Shown: positions 1-8,893 of the stretch, in pieces | Position numbering within the stretch: position 1 is the first letter of the stretch | Layout of the letters: each line of letters opens with the position of its first letter | DNA from: JBEEOW01 sp041191405 | GTDB lineage: Bacteria > Bacteroidota > Bacteroidia > Cytophagales > UBA9547 | DNA: 64,000 nucleotides | Direction of reading: 5' to 3' | Assembly: GCA_041191405.1 (NCBI GenBank) | Contig: JBEEOW010000014.1 | Coordinates: 1 to 64,000 of the forward strand | Notes under the pieces: generated by a model | Seen by the model: the letters and a program-made list of their open reading frames with translations, nothing else | The model's database searches: none | Told to the model about the DNA's origin: nothing | Position numbers and translations under genes: made by a program

Positions 1-152
1 ATTCTATTTGGATAAATCTATTGCTGATAGGTTGCTCCTCAGCAGAGCCTACTTCCTCTTCGATTTACATCTCAAAATTATACAATTTTTCTACTATTGT
101 CACCAACTATTTTTGACCACATTACCTTTATTACATTTTCTAGATGAATTGT

Positions 153-209
153 TTTCCACAAACAAAAAAGAGAAACCCATAACTGAGTTTCTCTTTTTTA
201 TTTGTGGAA
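153..209. terminator. Long inverted repeat, bidirectional terminator downstream of nrdA
   Basis: A 13-bp perfect stem (164-176 with 187-199) with a 10-base loop. It extends outward with one mismatch to about 23 bp (TTTCCACAAA at the outer left, its complement at the outer right). T-runs are present in both directions. It lies 40 bases beyond the nrdA stop codon and would end nrdBA transcription. The outer arms are longer than a terminator needs. Bases 1-152 hold no gene that I can support. Confidence 0.7.
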
Positions 210-248
210 AGTGTATTTAATACTAAAAGTGTTAGTTAGTTATTTTTA

Positions 249-2618
249 TTATGAACCACAAGCAATACACGAATCTGGATCATCCAATGAACATGCCATA
301 TCTGCTTGGTTTTGCTCTTTTGATGATAATAGAGGCTCTAATTGTGCTTCTGCTTGACGTTCTACTGTAAACTTAATAGCGTCTGCTGCAGCTTTTGTTC
401 TTAAATAATACATACCAGTTTTCAACCCTAATTTCCATGCATGGAAATGCAATGAAGTTAATTTACCAAAGTTAGGGTCCTGCATGTGAATATTTAAACT
501 TTGACTTTGGCAAATATATGCACCTCTGTCAGCAGCCATTTCTAAAATCGATTTTTGCTTAATCTCCCAAACTGTTTTATACAAATCTTTTAGGTTTGTA
601 GGCATGTTTGGTATGTTTTGAATAGAACCATTGTTGATGATGATATCATTTTTCAAACGGTCATTCCATAAACCTTCTTTAATTAAGTCTTTCATTAAGT
701 GTTTGTTCACTACCACAAACTCTCCCGAAAGTACACGTCTAGTGTAAATGTTAGAAGTATATGGTTCAAAACACTCATTGTTACCTAAAATTTGAGAAGT
801 AGAAGCAGTTGGCATTGGAGCAACTAGCAATGAGTTACGCAAACCTGTTTCTTTCACTTTTCTTTTCAAACCTTCCCAATCCCAACGACCAGATGAAGGA
901 GTTACTCCCCACATATCAAATTGGAAAATACCTTTTGATGCTGGTGAACCTTCAAACGTTGCATAAGGACCATCTTCTTGCGCTTGCTCATTCGAAGCAG
1001 TCATTGCAGCAAAATAGATGGTTTCAAAAATTTCTTTATTTAACTCACGAGCCTCTAACGAATCAAAAGGCATACGTAGTAACATAAATACGTCAGCTAA
1101 ACCTTGTACACCTAAGCCAATTGGGCGGTGACGTAAGTTTGAGTTACGAGCTTCTTCAACAGGGTAGTAGTTGATATCAATAATACGGTTCAAGTTACGG
1201 GTCGCAACTTTAGTGATTTCGTATAATTTTTGATGATCAAATTTGCCGTTAGTAATATATCTTGGTAACGCTAAAGATGCTAAGTTACAAACCGCAATTT
1301 CGTCTGGAGCGGTGTACTCCATAATTTCAGTACATAAGTTCGATGACTTAATAGTACCTAGATTTTTTTGGTTTGATTTACGGTTAGCGTGATCTTTAAA
1401 TAAAATATATGGTGTTCCTGTTTCTATTTGAGATTCAAGAATTTCGAACCATAAATCTTGTGCTTTAATTACCTTACGAGCTTTTCCTTCTCTTTCGTAT
1501 TTTTCATACAATTTCTCGAATTCTTCGCCGTAAGTTGTACTTAAGTTTGGTGCTTCGTGAGGGCAGAATAACGACCATTCTTCGTTTGCCTCAACACGTT
1601 TCATAAATAAGTCAGAAATCCACAGTGCATAGAATAAATCTCTTGCACGCATTTCTTCTTTACCATGATTTTTCTTTAAATGTAAAAACTCAAAAATATC
1701 AGCATGCCATGGTTCAAGATATACAGCAAAAGCACCTTTACGTTTTCCGCCACCTTGATCTACATATCGAGCTGTATCATTAAACACTTTAAGCATTGGG
1801 ATGATACCGTTTGAAGTACCATTTGTGCCTTTAATGTATGAGCCCGTTGCACGAACATCATGTATTGCTAAACCGATACCACCTGCAGATTGTGAGATTT
1901 TTGCACAATCCTTAAGTGTTTCATAAATACCTTCAATACTATCTTCTTTAATAGTTAAAAGGAAACATGATGATAGTTGAGGTTTTGGAGTACCAGCGTT
2001 AAACAATGTTGGTGTTGCATGAGTAAACCATTTTTCCGACATTAAGTTATATGTTTCAATAGCTTTGTCGATATCGTTGCTGTGTATTCCAATAGAAACA
2101 CGCAATAACATGTGTTGTGGACGCTCAACAACTTTTCCGTCTAATTTTAATAAATAAGAACGTTCTAGTGTTTTGAATCCAAAATAATCATAGTTGAAAT
2201 CACGATCATAAATGATGCAAGAGTCTAACGTTGCAGCATTGTTACGGATAACTTCGTAGATATCTTTAGAAATTAGAGAAGCATTTTCGCCTGTTTTGGG
2301 GTCAACATACGAATACAATCTCTTCATTGTGTTAGAGAAAGATTTGCTAGTTTCTTTATGCAAATTCGAAATAGCAATACGTGCAGCTAAAGTTGCGTAA
2401 TCAGGATGTTTGGTTGTCATAGAAGCACTAACTTCTGCGGCCAAGTTATCTAACTCTACAGTTGTAACATTGTCATAAAGTCCGCCAATAACTTTCTTAA
2501 CAACCTCAGCAACATCTATAAAGTCTTTGTCAAGGCCATAGCATAGTTTTTCTATTCTTGCCGTGATTTTTTCAAATTTAACGGTTTCTCTACGTCCGTC
2601 TCTTTTAATAACTAACAT
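249..2618 (-). CDS. nrdA: Class Ia ribonucleoside-diphosphate reductase, alpha subunit
   Basis: Catalytic large subunit of the aerobic ribonucleotide reductase, which reduces NDPs to dNDPs in the cytosol. The 789-residue protein starts with an ATP-cone (residues 1-95, beginning LVIKRDGRRETVKFEKI). The redox-active cysteines are visible at C218 (SSCFLL) and C444 (AVCNLASLAL). The active-site NLCTE puts Cys429 and Glu431 at the same numbers as in human RRM1. The stretch MPTASTSQILGNNE followed by EPYTSNIYTRRVLSGEF is also the eukaryotic form, and the protein ends with a shuttle cysteine pair (SCIACGS). It lies 102 bases downstream of nrdB on the same strand, so the order is nrdB-nrdA in one operon. 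Identity is not in doubt. Confidence 0.98.
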   Translation of the reverse strand: MLVIKRDGRRETVKFEKITARIEKLCYGLDKDFIDVAEVVKKVIGGLYDNVTTVELDNLAAEVSASMTTKHPDYATLAARIAISNLHKETSKSFSNTMKRLYSYVDPKTGENASLISKDIYEVIRNNAATLDSCIIYDRDFNYDYFGFKTLERSYLLKLDGKVVERPQHMLLRVSIGIHSNDIDKAIETYNLMSEKWFTHATPTLFNAGTPKPQLSSCFLLTIKEDSIEGIYETLKDCAKISQSAGGIGLAIHDVRATGSYIKGTNGTSNGIIPMLKVFNDTARYVDQGGGKRKGAFAVYLEPWHADIFEFLHLKKNHGKEEMRARDLFYALWISDLFMKRVEANEEWSLFCPHEAPNLSTTYGEEFEKLYEKYEREGKARKVIKAQDLWFEILESQIETGTPYILFKDHANRKSNQKNLGTIKSSNLCTEIMEYTAPDEIAVCNLASLALPRYITNGKFDHQKLYEITKVATRNLNRIIDINYYPVEEARNSNLRHRPIGLGVQGLADVFMLLRMPFDSLEARELNKEIFETIYFAAMTASNEQAQEDGPYATFEGSPASKGIFQFDMWGVTPSSGRWDWEGLKRKVKETGLRNSLLVAPMPTASTSQILGNNECFEPYTSNIYTRRVLSGEFVVVNKHLMKDLIKEGLWNDRLKNDIIINNGSIQNIPNMPTNLKDLYKTVWEIKQKSILEMAADRGAYICQSQSLNIHMQDPNFGKLTSLHFHAWKLGLKTGMYYLRTKAAADAIKFTVERQAEAQLEPLLSSKEQNQADMACSLDDPDSCIACGS

Positions 2619-2720
2619 ATTCTAAAATAAATATTTTATATTCAATGTTTTGGTTTCTTTGACTAGGTCTTTAGGGGCAACAGTAATCTTTGGGGATAAG
2701 TTGCATAAAGATGTGTTTTT

Positions 2721-3704
2721 TTAAAAATCTTCGTCTAAACTAAATTTATTAGACTCTTTATCAGTCATTACCCCTGATTTTTGATATTCAGCAACCCTTT
2801 TTTCGAAGAAATTAGTTTTACCTTGAAGTGATATCATTTCCATAAAATCAAATGGGTTGGCAGCATTATAGTATTTTTCACAGCCTAAAGATTGCAGTAA
2901 TCTGTCAGCAACAAATTCAATATATTCGCCCATTAACTTAGCATTCATACCAATTAGTGCAACTGGTAATGCTTCTGTAATGAACTCTTTTTCAATGCTT
3001 ACTGCTTCAGTTATGATATTGTAAATATGTTCTTGCGAACGTTTGTTTTTGATATATTTTGTATATAATAAACAAGCAAAATCAGTGTGTAACCCTTCAT
3101 CTCTTGAAATAAGTTCGTTACTGAAACTTAAACCTGGCATTAAACCACGTTTTTTCAACCAGAATATTGAGCAAAATGATCCTGAAAAGAAAATTCCTTC
3201 AACTGCAGCAAAAGCAATTAATCTATCAACAAAATCGTCGCTATTAATCCACTTAAGAGCCCATTCTCCTTTTTTACCAACACATGGTACAGTTTCCAAG
3301 GCATTAAATAAATAATCCTTTTGTTTACTATCCTTGATGTAGGTATCTATAAGTAATGAGTATGTTTCTGCATGTATATTTTCCATCATTATTTGGAAAC
3401 CGTAGAAACATTTTGCTTCTGGTAACTGAACTTCTTTCATGAAGTTCACTGCTAGATTTTCGTTAACTATACCATCGCTAGCTGCAAAGAATGCTAAAAC
3501 GTGAGACACAAAATGGCGTTCGCCGTCATTTAATTTTTCCCAATCTGTTAAGTCTTGGTTGAGGTCAATTTCTTCAGCAGTCCAAAAGCTAGCCTCCGCC
3601 TGTTTATACATTTTCCATATATCATCATGCTGAATAGGGAATAATACAAATCTATTAGGATTCTCTTTTAATAATGGTTCTTCTTGGATGTTTTCAACGC
3701 TCAT
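2721..3704 (-). CDS. nrdB: Class Ia ribonucleoside-diphosphate reductase, beta subunit
   Basis: Small subunit that houses the di-iron centre and the stable tyrosyl radical used by NrdA. In the 327-residue protein Asp77 (ASDGIVNENL), Glu108, His111 and Tyr115 (ENIHAETYSLLID) match the iron ligands and radical tyrosine of the family. A second ligand cluster is seen in SRDEGLHTDFA. The C-terminus (SNKFSLDEDF) is the peptide that docks into the large subunit and has the eukaryotic FxLDxDF form. It is the first gene of the nrdBA operon. Its upstream region (3705-4060) is shared with the divergent rplU. I saw no clear TAnnTTTG promoter for nrdB. Confidence 0.98.
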   Translation of the reverse strand: MSVENIQEEPLLKENPNRFVLFPIQHDDIWKMYKQAEASFWTAEEIDLNQDLTDWEKLNDGERHFVSHVLAFFAASDGIVNENLAVNFMKEVQLPEAKCFYGFQIMMENIHAETYSLLIDTYIKDSKQKDYLFNALETVPCVGKKGEWALKWINSDDFVDRLIAFAAVEGIFFSGSFCSIFWLKKRGLMPGLSFSNELISRDEGLHTDFACLLYTKYIKNKRSQEHIYNIITEAVSIEKEFITEALPVALIGMNAKLMGEYIEFVADRLLQSLGCEKYYNAANPFDFMEMISLQGKTNFFEKRVAEYQKSGVMTDKESNKFSLDEDF

Positions 3705-4060
3705 TTTGTAAATATTTTGTCGTTTTTTCTTAGTTAACTAACAATCAAATTGATATGTTTTAAATAACTTGAATAAACACAATTTGCAGTTTGTTATCCT
3801 ACAAATATGCATAAGAACTCTCGTTTATCAAACCTTTTTTGAAAAAAAATATTGTACCTAAAAAAAAGTTTATAACTATTAAAAAATGTTATAATAAGCT
3901 GATTTATATTGTATTTAACTATTTTACTTAATGTAACGCTTGTATGAAATTTTGAAAAAAAAAGGGTTTTGAAAAAAGAATAAAAAAAAAGGATTTGCTA
4001 TTTAGTTGAATATGTCTTAAGTTTGCAATCCGTTTTCAGAATTAAGAAGATTTAACAAAG
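3705..4060. other. Divergent intergenic region nrdB / rplU
   Basis: 356 bases without a gene, very rich in A and T. It holds the rplU promoter at 3994-4025. No NrdR-box pair or other operator was recognised on the nrdB side. Confidence 0.6.
3994..4025 (+). promoter_or_regulatory. Bacteroidota-type promoter for rplU-rpmA
   Basis: TTTG (3994-3997), 20 bases, then TAAGTTTG (4018-4025). This fits the TTTG / TAnnTTTG consensus of the primary sigma factor of Bacteroidota. It lies 35 bases before the rplU start, leaving a short leader. Confidence 0.75.
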
Positions 4061-4372
4061 ATGTACGCAATAGTTGATATAGCCGGAAGGCAAACTAGAG
4101 TTGAGAAAGACAAATATGTTTATGCAAACTTATTACAAGCTGCAGAAGGCGATATTGTTGAGTTCAACCAAGTACTGCTTATCGATAATGATGGAGCAGT
4201 AGTAGTAGGCTCGCCAGTAGTGGCAGGAGCGAAGGTAACTGCGAAAGTGCTTGAGCACGTTCAAGGTGATAAGGTTTTAGTCTTCAAAAAGAAAAGAAGA
4301 AAAGGCTATAGAAAATTGAACGGTCATAGACAACAGTTCACTAAGATTTTAATTGAGTCTATCGTAAAATAA
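4061..4372 (+). CDS. rplU: 50S ribosomal protein L21
   Basis: Large-subunit ribosomal protein that binds 23S rRNA. The 103 residues are of normal family length and start MYAIVDIAGRQTRVEKD. The lysine- and arginine-rich tail includes FKKKRRKGYRKLNGHRQQFT, the L21 signature. It is followed after 12 bases by rpmA, the usual L21-L27 pair, and is transcribed from the promoter at 3994-4025. Confidence 0.98.
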   Translation: MYAIVDIAGRQTRVEKDKYVYANLLQAAEGDIVEFNQVLLIDNDGAVVVGSPVVAGAKVTAKVLEHVQGDKVLVFKKKRRKGYRKLNGHRQQFTKILIESIVK

Positions 4373-4384
4373 TACTTAGAAAAG

Positions 4385-4645
4385 ATGGCACACAAAAAAG
4401 GAGCAGGTAGTTCTAAAAACGGTCGTGAGTCGGAGTCGAAGAGACTAGGCGTTAAAATATATGGTGGTCAAATGGCTATCGCTGGTAATATAATTGTACG
4501 TCAAAGAGGTACAGTTCATAAACCAGGTTCAGGAATTGGAATTGGAAAAGATCATACTTTGTATGCTTTAACTGATGGTTTAGTTAAATTTAGAAAAGGA
4601 AAAGATAATAAATCTTTCGTTTCTATTGAACCACTAGAAGCATAA
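4385..4645 (+). CDS. rpmA: 50S ribosomal protein L27
   Basis: Ribosomal protein whose N-terminus reaches towards the peptidyl-transferase centre. The 86-residue protein begins MAHKKGAGSSKNGRESESKR, so the reactive end is already exposed. It lacks the cleavable N-terminal extension found in Firmicutes. The L27 signature GNIIVRQRGTVHKPG is present. It is the second gene of the rplU operon and is followed by a strong terminator. Confidence 0.98.
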   Translation: MAHKKGAGSSKNGRESESKRLGVKIYGGQMAIAGNIIVRQRGTVHKPGSGIGIGKDHTLYALTDGLVKFRKGKDNKSFVSIEPLEA

Positions 4646-4670
4646 TTACAATTTAAGTTCAAGAAATAGT

Positions 4671-4705
4671 AAAGCACAAACGTAAAGTTTGTGCTTTATT
4701 TTTTT
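4671..4705 (+). terminator. Rho-independent terminator after rpmA
   Basis: Eleven-base stem AAAGCACAAAC / GTTTGTGCTTT around a GTAAA loop, followed by ATTTTTTTG. It ends just before the coaX start and separates the ribosomal genes from the envelope cluster. Confidence 0.85.
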
Positions 4706-4724
4706 GTTAAGTAATTTAATAATT

Positions 4725-5447
4725 ATGAATCTTGCCATTGATGCAGGTAATACTGCAACTAAATATGCTCTTTTTGAGGGAGAGAATCTTGTAGAATTTA
4801 AAATTGCAAAAAATCAATCTGAGGTTTTGTCTTTAATTGAAGATAAAAGTATTGAAAATGTAATTATAGGTTCTGTTGGGCATAACGGCGTGCATTATCA
4901 TAATTTGATTGATGATAAATCAAAAGTTTTATTTTTAGACGGGCAAACTCCGATTCCTTTTAAAAACCAATATTCCAATCCGTCAAAGTTAGGAGTTGAT
5001 AGAATTGCAGGAGTCGCTGCTGCTATTGATCTTTTTGCTGAGATGCCGATTTTAATTATTGACATTGGTACCTGCATCACTTTCGATTTTGTTGATAAAG
5101 ATAAAAATTATTGGGGAGGAGCAATTTCTCCTGGTGTAAATTTACGTTTTAAATCAATGCACAATTTTACCGCATCACTTCCGTTAATTGAGCAAGTGAA
5201 TTGGCCCCAAGATTTTATTGGCAGCGATACACAAGCTTGTTTAACGAATGGAGTACTATTAGGTATTCAAGCTGAAATTAATTACCAAATTAGTTTGTAT
5301 ATTGCGAAATATCCCGAATTACGAGTAGTTTTGTGTGGAGGAAGTATTTCGCTTTTTGAAACTAAAATAAATGCACCCATATTTGTATGTCCAAACTTAC
5401 TTTTAATGGGGCTAAATTCTATACTACGATATAATGTTAAAAAATAA
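4725..5447 (+). CDS. coaX: Type III pantothenate kinase
   Basis: Phosphorylates pantothenate in the first step of coenzyme A synthesis, in the cytosol. The protein has the ASKHA fold motifs: DAGNTATK at residues 6-13 (phosphate-binding), GVDRIAG near residue 89, and DIGTC near residue 113, followed by GGAISPG. I place the start at the ATG at 4725 (MNLAIDAGNT, 240 residues). A longer frame begins at 4689, but that falls inside the preceding terminator and adds a hydrophobic stretch that is not part of the family. The 3' end overlaps the next gene by 14 bases, suggesting coupled translation. Confidence 0.95.
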   Translation: MNLAIDAGNTATKYALFEGENLVEFKIAKNQSEVLSLIEDKSIENVIIGSVGHNGVHYHNLIDDKSKVLFLDGQTPIPFKNQYSNPSKLGVDRIAGVAAAIDLFAEMPILIIDIGTCITFDFVDKDKNYWGGAISPGVNLRFKSMHNFTASLPLIEQVNWPQDFIGSDTQACLTNGVLLGIQAEINYQISLYIAKYPELRVVLCGGSISLFETKINAPIFVCPNLLLMGLNSILRYNVKK

Positions 5448-6765
5448 AATAGTACTTAGTTTTTTGTTTGCACTTAGTGTAAGCAGTATTGTACATGCAC
5501 AACGTTTGGGGAATTCTCCTTATTCTCAACTTGGGGTAGGTGATTTAGCTGAACAAGGTTTTTCAAGAAATATAGGAATGGGTGGTGCTGGAGGAGCAAG
5601 TGTTAGTAGATTCAATATTAATATTCTTCATCCATCAATGTTGGTATACAATAGTTATGTTGTATATGAATTTGGTTTGGTGGCACAACAGAAGCTTATC
5701 ACAAAGGGGAGCTTGAGTCAAAATACCATAGGTGGTAATTTGAATTATTTTGCTGTTTCATTTCCATTTTTATCACAAATTCGAAAAGGTGAAAGGATAA
5801 ATAGGTGGGTAGGTTCAGTGGGGTTGAAGCCATATAGTTCAATAAGTTATAATAATTCAGCATCTGGAAGTGTTGACAACTCTACATATCCGGTGAAATA
5901 TTTGTATAAAGGAAAAGGAGATTTAAATAAAATATTCTTTTCACAAGGGTTTCATATTGTTAAATCATTGTCAATCGGTTTAGAGGCTAATTACATTTTT
6001 GGACCATTATATAAGGAATCAACTGTTTTGTTAGATAAAGATTCGACTGTAATAACAATTCAACAAAGAATTAATCATAATGATTTAATTTTTAAACCAA
6101 GTATTGCATTTAGGAAAGAAATTGGGAAGTCAATGTCGGATTCTACAAAAGCAAAAAATAATGGTAAGTTATTTGTTTCTTTTGCAGGCTCAGTTGATTT
6201 AAGTAAAAACTTATCAGCTACTTCTTTAAATACAATTCAAAGATTAGATTTGACAGGTTTACAAAAAAGAGCAGATACCACAAGCAGTGCTTCATTTAAT
6301 TCTACATTGCCAACTTCGTACTTATTCTCTTTTGCCACTGATAAGTATAGGATGGATAATACTTTAGCTTGGACAATTGCTACTGATGTATCTTACACTC
6401 AATGGGATGGTTTTTCTTTAGAAAATTCAGCTGCATTTAAAAACACTATTGGAGTTAAAGTTGGCGGGGAGTATACCCCAATAAAAGTTGTTGGAAAAAA
6501 CTTTACTAATAAATTAACTTATAGATTTGGTGGTTTTTATAATCAAACACCTTATTCTATAAATAATACACAAGTGGTAGATATGGGGGTAACAGCAGGT
6601 TTTGCTTTTTTTATACCCAAAACGCTTTCACAATTTAATTTCTCATTTACTTATGGGAATAGGGGCTTAACACTTTCGAGTTCTGAAATAAAAGAACATT
6701 ATTTGAGATTTACATTAGGTGTTAATATTAATGATGTTTGGTTCTTAAAACATAAAGTTGACTAA
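5434..6765 (+). CDS. Predicted outer-membrane beta-barrel protein, function unknown
   Basis: A 443-residue exported protein with a clear signal peptide (residues 1-22, ending SIVHAQ). The mature start RLGNSPYSQLGVGD and the glycine-rich NIGMGGAGGASVS are typical of a conserved Bacteroidota outer-membrane family that is often placed between coaX and lptC. The rest alternates short polar and aromatic strands, as in a barrel. I do not know its substrate. It overlaps coaX by 14 bases and lptC by one base (TAATG), so it probably belongs to one envelope-biogenesis operon. A FadL-like transporter is possible but unproven. Confidence 0.75.
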   Translation: MLKNKIVLSFLFALSVSSIVHAQRLGNSPYSQLGVGDLAEQGFSRNIGMGGAGGASVSRFNINILHPSMLVYNSYVVYEFGLVAQQKLITKGSLSQNTIGGNLNYFAVSFPFLSQIRKGERINRWVGSVGLKPYSSISYNNSASGSVDNSTYPVKYLYKGKGDLNKIFFSQGFHIVKSLSIGLEANYIFGPLYKESTVLLDKDSTVITIQQRINHNDLIFKPSIAFRKEIGKSMSDSTKAKNNGKLFVSFAGSVDLSKNLSATSLNTIQRLDLTGLQKRADTTSSASFNSTLPTSYLFSFATDKYRMDNTLAWTIATDVSYTQWDGFSLENSAAFKNTIGVKVGGEYTPIKVVGKNFTNKLTYRFGGFYNQTPYSINNTQVVDMGVTAGFAFFIPKTLSQFNFSFTYGNRGLTLSSSEIKEHYLRFTLGVNINDVWFLKHKVD

Positions 6766-7301
6766 TGAAAACAAATTGTTTTATTTTAATTGCATTAATA
6801 ATTAGTGTATTTTTGATTAATTGTAAAGGCAAAAGAAAAACACATTCATTTGTTGCTAAATACTCAGGTCCATTGATTGAAGTTGATAGTGTAAATACCG
6901 TTTATACAGACTCTTCGGTGCTTAAGATGAAAATGAAAGCTTTAAAGCAACTTGAGTATGAGAATGGGAATAGAGAATTTCCAAAGGGATTGATTTTGAC
7001 TTTCTATAAAAAAAATGGAGTTGAAGATGCAATTATTTCAGGTAATCATGGTAAATATGACAAATCTAAAGGGTTTTATACATTAACAGGTAATGTTGTA
7101 GTGCAAAATCATAAAGAGCATAAAAAGTTAGAAACTGAAGAATTAAACTGGAATCCTAATACAAAAAAAGTATTCACAGATAAATTTGTTATAATTACAA
7201 CACCAACCGAAAGATTAGAAGGTACAGGATTAGATGCGGAACAAGATTTTTCGCATTATGTAATTAGGAATATCACAGGTGTATTTGGCGTATCAAAATA
7301 A
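6765..7301 (+). CDS. lptC: LPS export protein LptC
   Basis: Links the inner-membrane LptBFG transporter to the periplasmic bridge that carries lipopolysaccharide to the outer membrane. The 178-residue protein has a hydrophobic N-terminus ending FLINC at residue 20, a weak lipobox, so it may be a lipoprotein rather than a bitopic protein as in E. coli. The OstA-like region ISGNHGKYDKSKGFYTLTGN followed by KLETEELNWN is the family signature. It overlaps both neighbours by one base. An LptF/G-type permease lies separately at 19901-20980. Confidence 0.88.
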   Translation: MKTNCFILIALIISVFLINCKGKRKTHSFVAKYSGPLIEVDSVNTVYTDSSVLKMKMKALKQLEYENGNREFPKGLILTFYKKNGVEDAIISGNHGKYDKSKGFYTLTGNVVVQNHKEHKKLETEELNWNPNTKKVFTDKFVIITTPTERLEGTGLDAEQDFSHYVIRNITGVFGVSK

Positions 7302-7513
7302 TGAATATTAAAGAAGTAATTTGTTTATCACTGGCAGTTGTATTTTTGGTTGTCGGGTTGTGGGAAAGTATTTATATTGGTTTTGCGAATGCTTACCCAA
7401 TATTTATGTTAATGTTTACAATGTTGTGTTTGTTTGGTTATATTAGGATAAATAAAAGTAATCAAAGCAATCAGTCGAATGGTTCAAGTAATGTTAAATC
7501 AAAAAAAAAATAA
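7301..7513 (+). CDS. Small two-helix membrane protein, unknown
   Basis: A 70-residue protein with two hydrophobic segments (about residues 4-26 and 30-50) and a polar tail rich in Ser, Asn and Lys (SNQSNQSNGSS...KKK). Its ATG overlaps the lptC stop codon (TAATG) and the next gene starts 21 bases later, so it is very likely translated with the lptC operon. No family was recognised. Its position suggests a role at the inner membrane in envelope assembly, which is inference only. Confidence 0.6.
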   Translation: MNIKEVICLSLAVVFLVVGLWESIYIGFANAYPIFMLMFTMLCLFGYIRINKSNQSNQSNGSSNVKSKKK

Positions 7514-7534
7514 GTAGGATTCGTCCTTAATAAA

Positions 7535-8824
7535 ATGAGTCAAGAATTTATATATGTTTTAATTTCATTAGGCTTTTCAGCATTTTTTGCAGGAATTGAA
7601 ATTGCTTTTGTTTCTGTTGATAAATTGCAAATTGCAGTAAAAGATGGCGATGATGATTTATCGAATAGATTAGTAAACAAGTTCATAAATAATCCTTCTA
7701 ATTTTATAGGAACAACCCTAATTGGTTTAACAATAGCACAAGTTGTTTACGGGATTTATATTGCAGAAATACTTGAGCCAATAATAACCGTTTATCTTCC
7801 AGTTGCTATTAATAATGATATTATGGTAATGTTTACTCAGACCATTTTGTCAACTATAATAGTATTAGCAACTGCCGAATTTTTGCCGAAAAGCTTATTT
7901 TTAGTGAATCCTAATTTAATGCTGAACATTTTCGCAATTCCTATGCAGTTATTTTACTATTTACTGTGGTTGCCAGTTACAATAGTGATAGGATTAACAA
8001 AACTTGTGATAAGTAAATTTTTAGGCGAAAAATTTTCTGAAAGTAACCCAGCCTTTGGTCTAACTGATTTGAATAACTATATCCAAACTCAGATGCAACT
8101 CGAAACAAAGGGACAGGAAGTTAAATCAGAGATAGATACAAAAATATTAAGCAATGCTCTGGATTTTAAACATTCAAAGGTAAGAGATTGCATGATTCCA
8201 CGTACTGAAATTGTTGCTATTGAGGTTGAAGATGGATTGGAGGAATTAAAAAAAATATTTATAGAAAGTGGTCATTCAAAAGTTTTAATTTATAGTGATT
8301 CTATTGATAATATTATTGGATATTGTCACTCAAAAGAATTGTTTAAAAAACCTGAAAGTATACATGAAATAATGTCATCAATACCCATGGTTGCCGAAAG
8401 TTTACCTGCAAGCGATTTATTAGTTAAGTTTATTGACGAACGAAAAAGCATAGCAGTTATTTTAGATGAATTCGGGGGGACCTCAGGTATCGTAACTTTA
8501 GAAGACATCATGGAGGAAATCTTTGGAGAAATTAATGATGAACATGACGAAAATGAAAGTTCAATTCAGCAACTTGATGAGCATAATTGGTTAATAAATG
8601 CCAGATTGGAAATAGATTTATTAAATGAAACTTTAGGTTGGGATATTCCTAAAGGAGATTATGAAACATTAGGTGGGTACATAATTTCTATCAAAGAAGA
8701 TATCCCTGATATAGATGAAATTATTGATAATAAACCATTTACATTCACTATTATTTCAAAAGATGACGCAAGGTTGGATAAAGTAAAGGTGACCTATTTG
8801 CAAGAATCTGAAACAAATATTTAA
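7535..8824 (+). CDS. CNNM/CorC (HlyC) family transporter with CBS domains
   Basis: A 429-residue protein with the DUF21/CNNM membrane domain (residues about 1-190, with ATAEFLPKSLF typical of the family). A CBS pair follows (about 205-325, starting near VRDCMIPRTEIVAIE and including DEFGGTSGIVTLEDIMEEI), then a C-terminal CorC/HlyC domain (about 345-425). Members are linked to magnesium or cobalt efflux. Some Bacteroidota paralogs (GldE) aid gliding, but nothing here specifically points to GldE. It sits in the same direction as lptC and ppiD. Confidence 0.88.
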   Translation: MSQEFIYVLISLGFSAFFAGIEIAFVSVDKLQIAVKDGDDDLSNRLVNKFINNPSNFIGTTLIGLTIAQVVYGIYIAEILEPIITVYLPVAINNDIMVMFTQTILSTIIVLATAEFLPKSLFLVNPNLMLNIFAIPMQLFYYLLWLPVTIVIGLTKLVISKFLGEKFSESNPAFGLTDLNNYIQTQMQLETKGQEVKSEIDTKILSNALDFKHSKVRDCMIPRTEIVAIEVEDGLEELKKIFIESGHSKVLIYSDSIDNIIGYCHSKELFKKPESIHEIMSSIPMVAESLPASDLLVKFIDERKSIAVILDEFGGTSGIVTLEDIMEEIFGEINDEHDENESSIQQLDEHNWLINARLEIDLLNETLGWDIPKGDYETLGGYIISIKEDIPDIDEIIDNKPFTFTIISKDDARLDKVKVTYLQESETNI

Positions 8825-8893
8825 GAAAAGTGAAAACAAATTTGAAATTAGAGGGAAATTAAATTATTTTGCAAGACTTTAGATAAAAAATGT

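Noticed and set aside
1..64. Protein-like minus-strand frame (EEEVGSAEEQPISNRFIQIE) at the window edge
   Set aside because: It opens right after a stop codon and has no ATG or GTG start before the window ends, so a gene cannot be supported.
8..220. 70-codon open frame on the plus strand
   Set aside because: It runs through the inverted repeat at 153-209, and its translation (many Leu, Phe and Tyr) looks like A/T-rich chance sequence.
2751..2775. AGGGGTAA on the minus strand inside nrdB
   Set aside because: The second box 12 bases on is AGTCT, not TTGTC, and it lies inside coding sequence near the nrdB end; chance match.
4689..4724. Upstream extension of coaX
   Set aside because: It starts inside the rpmA terminator and adds a hydrophobic run before the conserved MNLAIDAGNT start.
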